Program-made: the position numbers and the translations under genes
The notes under the pieces: model-generated
The model's input: only the letters and a program-made list of their open reading frames with translations
Databases searched by the model: none
Told to the model about the DNA's origin: nothing
NCBI GenBank assembly: GCA_002424705.1
Contig: DIKW01000081.1
Location: forward strand, 1 to 8,413
Direction: 5' to 3'
Origin: Geobacter sp. UBA5608
GTDB lineage: Bacteria; Desulfobacterota; Desulfuromonadia; Geobacterales; Pseudopelobacteraceae
DNA: 8,413 nucleotides
Shown: piece by piece, positions 6,516 to 8,413 of the stretch
Numbering within the stretch: the first letter of the stretch is position 1
How the letters are laid out: each line of letters starts with the position of its first letter

Positions 6516-6746
6516 TCAGCTTCGTTCCCGGCAGGCCGCGATCAACTCGCGGGCCTCGGGGTAGCGCATCTGTTCCAGGCGGGAGAAGATCTGCTCCCCG
6601 TCCACCAGCACCGCCAGCTCACTCTGTTTGGGACCCCGTTCAACCGTTACGACGGCTCCCTCGACATTTTTTTCCAGCTCTGCGGCCAGACCGGCCGCCA
6701 GTTGTTGCTGGCCTCAGGAGGCGCAGTACTGAATAACCACCTGCAT
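6516..6746 (-). CDS. SelW/Rdx-like selenoprotein with in-frame UGA (CxxU)
   Basis: This 76-residue thioredoxin-like redox protein reads MQVVIQYCASU..., then 65 further residues to a second TGA at 6518-6516. The in-frame TGA at 6716-6714 is codon 11 and falls where SelW/SelT/Rdx proteins have Sec or Cys, giving C8-A-S-U11. The rest of the frame is uninterrupted and family-like: a beta-strand VVIQY, helix QLAAGLAAELEK, and VDGEQIFSRLEQMRYPE (about 49-65), matching the family pattern of a short strand, I/VFS and then FPE. Start: ATG 6746, 8 bases after AAGGAG (6760-6755); an ATG at 6752 is too close to that site. It begins 22 bases after the tetR stop, so co-transcription is likely. Expected role is thiol/selenol redox chemistry; the substrate is unknown. 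The alternative, a nonsense-broken Cys gene, is disfavoured by the exact UGA position, intact frame and hairpin. Confidence 0.88.
6684..6713 (-). promoter_or_regulatory. Candidate bacterial SECIS element just after the UGA codon
   Basis: Immediately 3' of the UGA on the minus strand, GGCCAG (6713-6708) pairs with CTGGCC (6689-6684). Inside it, ACTGG (6702-6698) pairs with CCGGT (6694-6690), with one U-G pair, a 5-base left bulge CAACA and a tri-loop CGG. The apical loop starts 16 bases after UGA and has G as its second base. As I recall the general bacterial SECIS rules (G in the first two loop positions, loop about 16-37 bases downstream), it fits. It would recruit SelB with Sec-tRNA. Confidence 0.65.
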
Positions 6747-6768
6747 CAGCATAACTCCTTCCATTCGT

Positions 6769-7413
6769 CTAGTGCTTGGCAACAATAAAACTCAACACCA
6801 TCTCTAGTGCAAAATCCACATACTGATCGGCCTGATCAACCGGATCCAGCTGCAGATCCCGCAGGATACGCTGGTTGATGAACTGATAGTTAACCAGGGC
6901 GATCAAGGACTGCACCACAAAACGGGCGTTGAGGCCCGGCCGGAATACTCCCTGCTCGATGCCGGCCACAACCATGGCGGTGGCCTGTTTCGAGGCGTTG
7001 TTGATGCAGGGCTTGATCACGGTCTCATAACAGGCCGAAGGGTTGGTCATCTCCCGTTGGTAGAGTATCAGCCAAAAAGGACGCTGTTTGTGAAAAGCGG
7101 CTAAGGCCTTGCAGGCGGCCCGAACGTTCTCACGGATATCACCTTCGCTCTTGAAGAACGGCACCACCTCGCGATCATAGGCGGCGAACTGTTCCGCCAC
7201 CACTGCGCCGTACAACTGCTCCTTGCCGCCAAAATAGTAGGATACCAGAGCGCTGTTGGCCCCCGATTCCCGTGCTATATCACGGATTGAGACCGCATGA
7301 CGGCAGGTCTTGCTCAACAGGGCGGTGGTGGCCTCAATGATCTTGGCCCGGGTGGTATGGTCAGGCGCCTCCCCTACGCCATTCGTCTGCACAACCTTGC
7401 GCTGATCAGCCAT
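6769..7413 (-). CDS. TetR/AcrR-family transcriptional repressor
   Basis: This 214-residue regulator has an N-terminal TetR helix-turn-helix: helix 1 around ATTALLSKT (28-36), then VSIRDIARESGANSALVSYYFGGKEQLY (41-68 region), the classic recognition-helix pattern ending in YYF-GKE-L. The remaining residues form an all-helical ligand-binding domain. Start: ATG 7413, 7 bases after AAGGAG (7426-7421); a GTG at 7419 is one base from that site and unlikely. It follows the RND pump gene by 85 bases on the same strand and precedes the selenoprotein gene by 22. TetR regulators beside RND pumps usually repress the pump and themselves; the pump promoter is off-window, so this is inference. The inducer cannot be told from sequence. 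An unusually polar 20-residue N-terminal tail precedes the DNA-binding domain. Confidence 0.92.
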   Translation of the reverse strand: MADQRKVVQTNGVGEAPDHTTRAKIIEATTALLSKTCRHAVSIRDIARESGANSALVSYYFGGKEQLYGAVVAEQFAAYDREVVPFFKSEGDIRENVRAACKALAAFHKQRPFWLILYQREMTNPSACYETVIKPCINNASKQATAMVVAGIEQGVFRPGLNARFVVQSLIALVNYQFINQRILRDLQLDPVDQADQYVDFALEMVLSFIVAKH

Positions 7414-7440
7414 CTGCACACTCCTTGCTTGCTGCTGTTT

Positions 7441-7456
7441 GTTACATCAGATGAAC
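7441..7456. promoter_or_regulatory. Candidate TetR operator at the predicted tetR transcription start
   Basis: GTTACATCAGATGAAC contains the palindrome CATCAGATG (7445-7453), flanked by GTT and AAC arms that are symmetric apart from one extra A on the left. It overlaps the predicted start site of the promoter at 7459-7487, where a repressor would block initiation. Autoregulation is inferred. Confidence 0.35.
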
Positions 7457-7458
7457 CG

Positions 7459-7487
7459 TATATACACTTCCCGGCTGCGCCTTGCAA
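7459..7487 (-). promoter_or_regulatory. Sigma-70 promoter driving tetR (and likely the selenoprotein gene)
   Basis: On the minus strand TTGCAA (7487-7482) and TATATA (7464-7459) are separated by exactly 17 bases. The predicted start is near 7452, about 40 bases before the tetR ATG. The -10 lies inside the palindrome GTATATAC. A promoter here would make tetR-selW transcribable independently of the pump genes. Confidence 0.55.
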
Positions 7488-7498
7488 CGATGGCAATA

Positions 7499-8413
7499 TC
7501 ATGCCTGCACAGGCTGGCGCCGCAAGCGGACCGCCTTCAGCAGCCGGTCCATGTAGTAGTAGATCACCGGCGTGATGTAGAGCGTCAGCAGCTGTGAGGT
7601 CAAAAGCCCTCCCACCACCGCCAGCCCCAGCGGCTGGCGCGCTTCGCCGCCGGCTCCGTACCCGACGGCGATCGGCAGGGTGCCCAGCAGGGCCGCCATG
7701 GTGGTCATCATGATCGGCCGGAAACGGACGATGGCACCATCGTAGATCGCCTCCAGCGGCTGCTTGCCCTCGCTGCGCTCGGCCTCCAGGGCGAAATCGA
7801 TCATCATGATGGCGTTTTTCTTGACGATGCCGATCAGCATGATGATCCCCACCAGACCGTAGATGTTCAGATCACTCCTGAACAGCAGCAGGGTTAAAAG
7901 CGCGCCGAAGCCGGCCGCCGGCAGGCCGGACAGGATGGTGATCGGATGGATGTAGCTCTCGTAGAGCACCCCCAGCACCAGATAGATCACGAAGATCGCC
8001 AGGGCCAGCAGCAGCCAGAATCCGCTGAAGGAGTCCTTGAAGGCCTGGGCCGTGCCCTGGAAGCTGGTGCTGATGGTGGGTGGCAGCTCTCGCTTTGCCT
8101 GGGCCTCGATCAGCCTGACCGCATCCCCCAGTGAGACGCCGGGTCGCAGGTTAAACGAAATGGTCACCGCCGGCAGCTGGCCCAGGTGGTTCACCGCCAG
8201 GGGCCCCAGCTCTTTGGAAAGGGTGGCGATGGTCTCCAACGGCACCAGCTGACCATTTGCAGAACGGATGTAGAGCAGCTGCAGGGCCGACGGATCCCCC
8301 TGCCAGCGCGGGTCCAGCTCCATGATCACCTGATACTGGTCGGCCGGAGCCAGGATGGTGGAGACCTGCCGGCTGGCGTAGGCATAGGAGAGGGCATCCT
8401 CCACCTGCAGCAT
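7499..8413 (-). CDS. RND multidrug efflux transporter, C-terminal part (MdtB/MdtC type, truncated by window edge)
   Basis: The frame is open to the right edge, so about the last 304 residues of a roughly 1,030-residue inner-membrane proton antiporter are present; the ATG at the very edge is probably internal. Residues about 1-125 (numbered from the edge) are periplasmic porter/docking sequence, including the family segment ending RQVSTI (15-20). Five membrane segments follow at about 132-151, 156-178, 184-208, 232-251 and 262-288, corresponding to TM8-TM12. Typical motifs are GIVKKNAIMMIDFALEAER (195-213), RFRPIMMTT (230-238) and GGEARQPLGLAVVGGL (255-270). The stop is at 7501-7499. The HAE1 (drug-type) family is likelier than heavy-metal CusA types, given the MdtB/C-like sequence. 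The membrane-fusion partner would be upstream, off-window. Confidence 0.93.
   Translation of the reverse strand: MLQVEDALSYAYASRQVSTILAPADQYQVIMELDPRWQGDPSALQLLYIRSANGQLVPLETIATLSKELGPLAVNHLGQLPAVTISFNLRPGVSLGDAVRLIEAQAKRELPPTISTSFQGTAQAFKDSFSGFWLLLALAIFVIYLVLGVLYESYIHPITILSGLPAAGFGALLTLLLFRSDLNIYGLVGIIMLIGIVKKNAIMMIDFALEAERSEGKQPLEAIYDGAIVRFRPIMMTTMAALLGTLPIAVGYGAGGEARQPLGLAVVGGLLTSQLLTLYITPVIYYYMDRLLKAVRLRRQPVQA

Noticed and set aside
6714..6716. Nonsense mutation or pseudogene explanation for the UGA
   Set aside because: The stop falls exactly at the CxxU position, the frame is otherwise intact with conserved family sequence, and a SECIS-like hairpin follows; random decay is unlikely to do this.
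6378..6788. Plus-strand open frame over the selenoprotein region
   Set aside because: It is antisense to the polyferredoxin end and the selenoprotein gene, spans the hairpin and has no recognisable domain; it is a shadow frame.
1..8413. CRISPR arrays, tRNA/rRNA genes, insertion sequences or attachment sites
   Set aside because: No regularly spaced repeats, RNA gene signatures, transposase genes or terminal inverted repeats with target duplications were visible.

Overview
The window reads as a moderately GC-rich chromosomal segment from an anaerobic, metal(loid)-respiring bacterium. A Geobacter/Desulfuromonadia-type organism fits best. This rests on gene content: a Tat-exported molybdopterin arsenate reductase, Fe-S-rich accessory proteins, an NtrC-family regulator and a UGA-containing selenoprotein gene. 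The taxon is inferred and was not tested.

Region 1 (about 3-1163, + strand): the 3' part of an NtrC/AtoC-type response regulator, with the end of a receiver domain, an AAA+ domain and a Fis-type helix-turn-helix. The AAA+ domain keeps its P-loop but has lost the GAFTGA loop, the Walker B acidic pair and the sensor II arginine. A classical sigma-54 activator role is therefore doubtful. A 319-base non-coding gap follows, with a sigma-70-like promoter (1322-1349) and a leader hairpin (1372-1418).

Region 2 (1483-6496, + strand): a probable respiratory arsenate reductase operon. arrA is the catalytic Mo-bisMGD subunit with a Tat signal. arrB carries four [4Fe-4S] clusters. A TorD-family chaperone (arrD) follows a hairpin, and overlapping it by 8 bases is a polyferredoxin with two 2x[4Fe-4S] modules around a cysteine-rich centre. 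No membrane anchor (NrfD/ArrC) or tetraheme quinol dehydrogenase is visible, so the quinol-oxidising partner must be elsewhere. ArrD should load cofactor into ArrA before Tat export, with ArrB hitchhiking. The polyferredoxin has no export signal and probably works in the cytoplasm.

Region 3 (6477-8413, - strand apart from the shared hairpin): a 17-bp hairpin separates the convergent units. Transcribed leftwards are the C-terminal third of an RND efflux pump (runs off the right edge), a TetR-family repressor with its own likely promoter, and a 76-residue SelW/Rdx-like selenoprotein. The selenoprotein gene contains an in-frame UGA in a CxxU motif with a SECIS-like hairpin just downstream. Standard ORF calling would miss this gene because the UGA reads as a stop.

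The two most noteworthy items are this hidden selenoprotein gene and the degenerate regulator beside arrAB. The polyferredoxin in the arr operon is the third.
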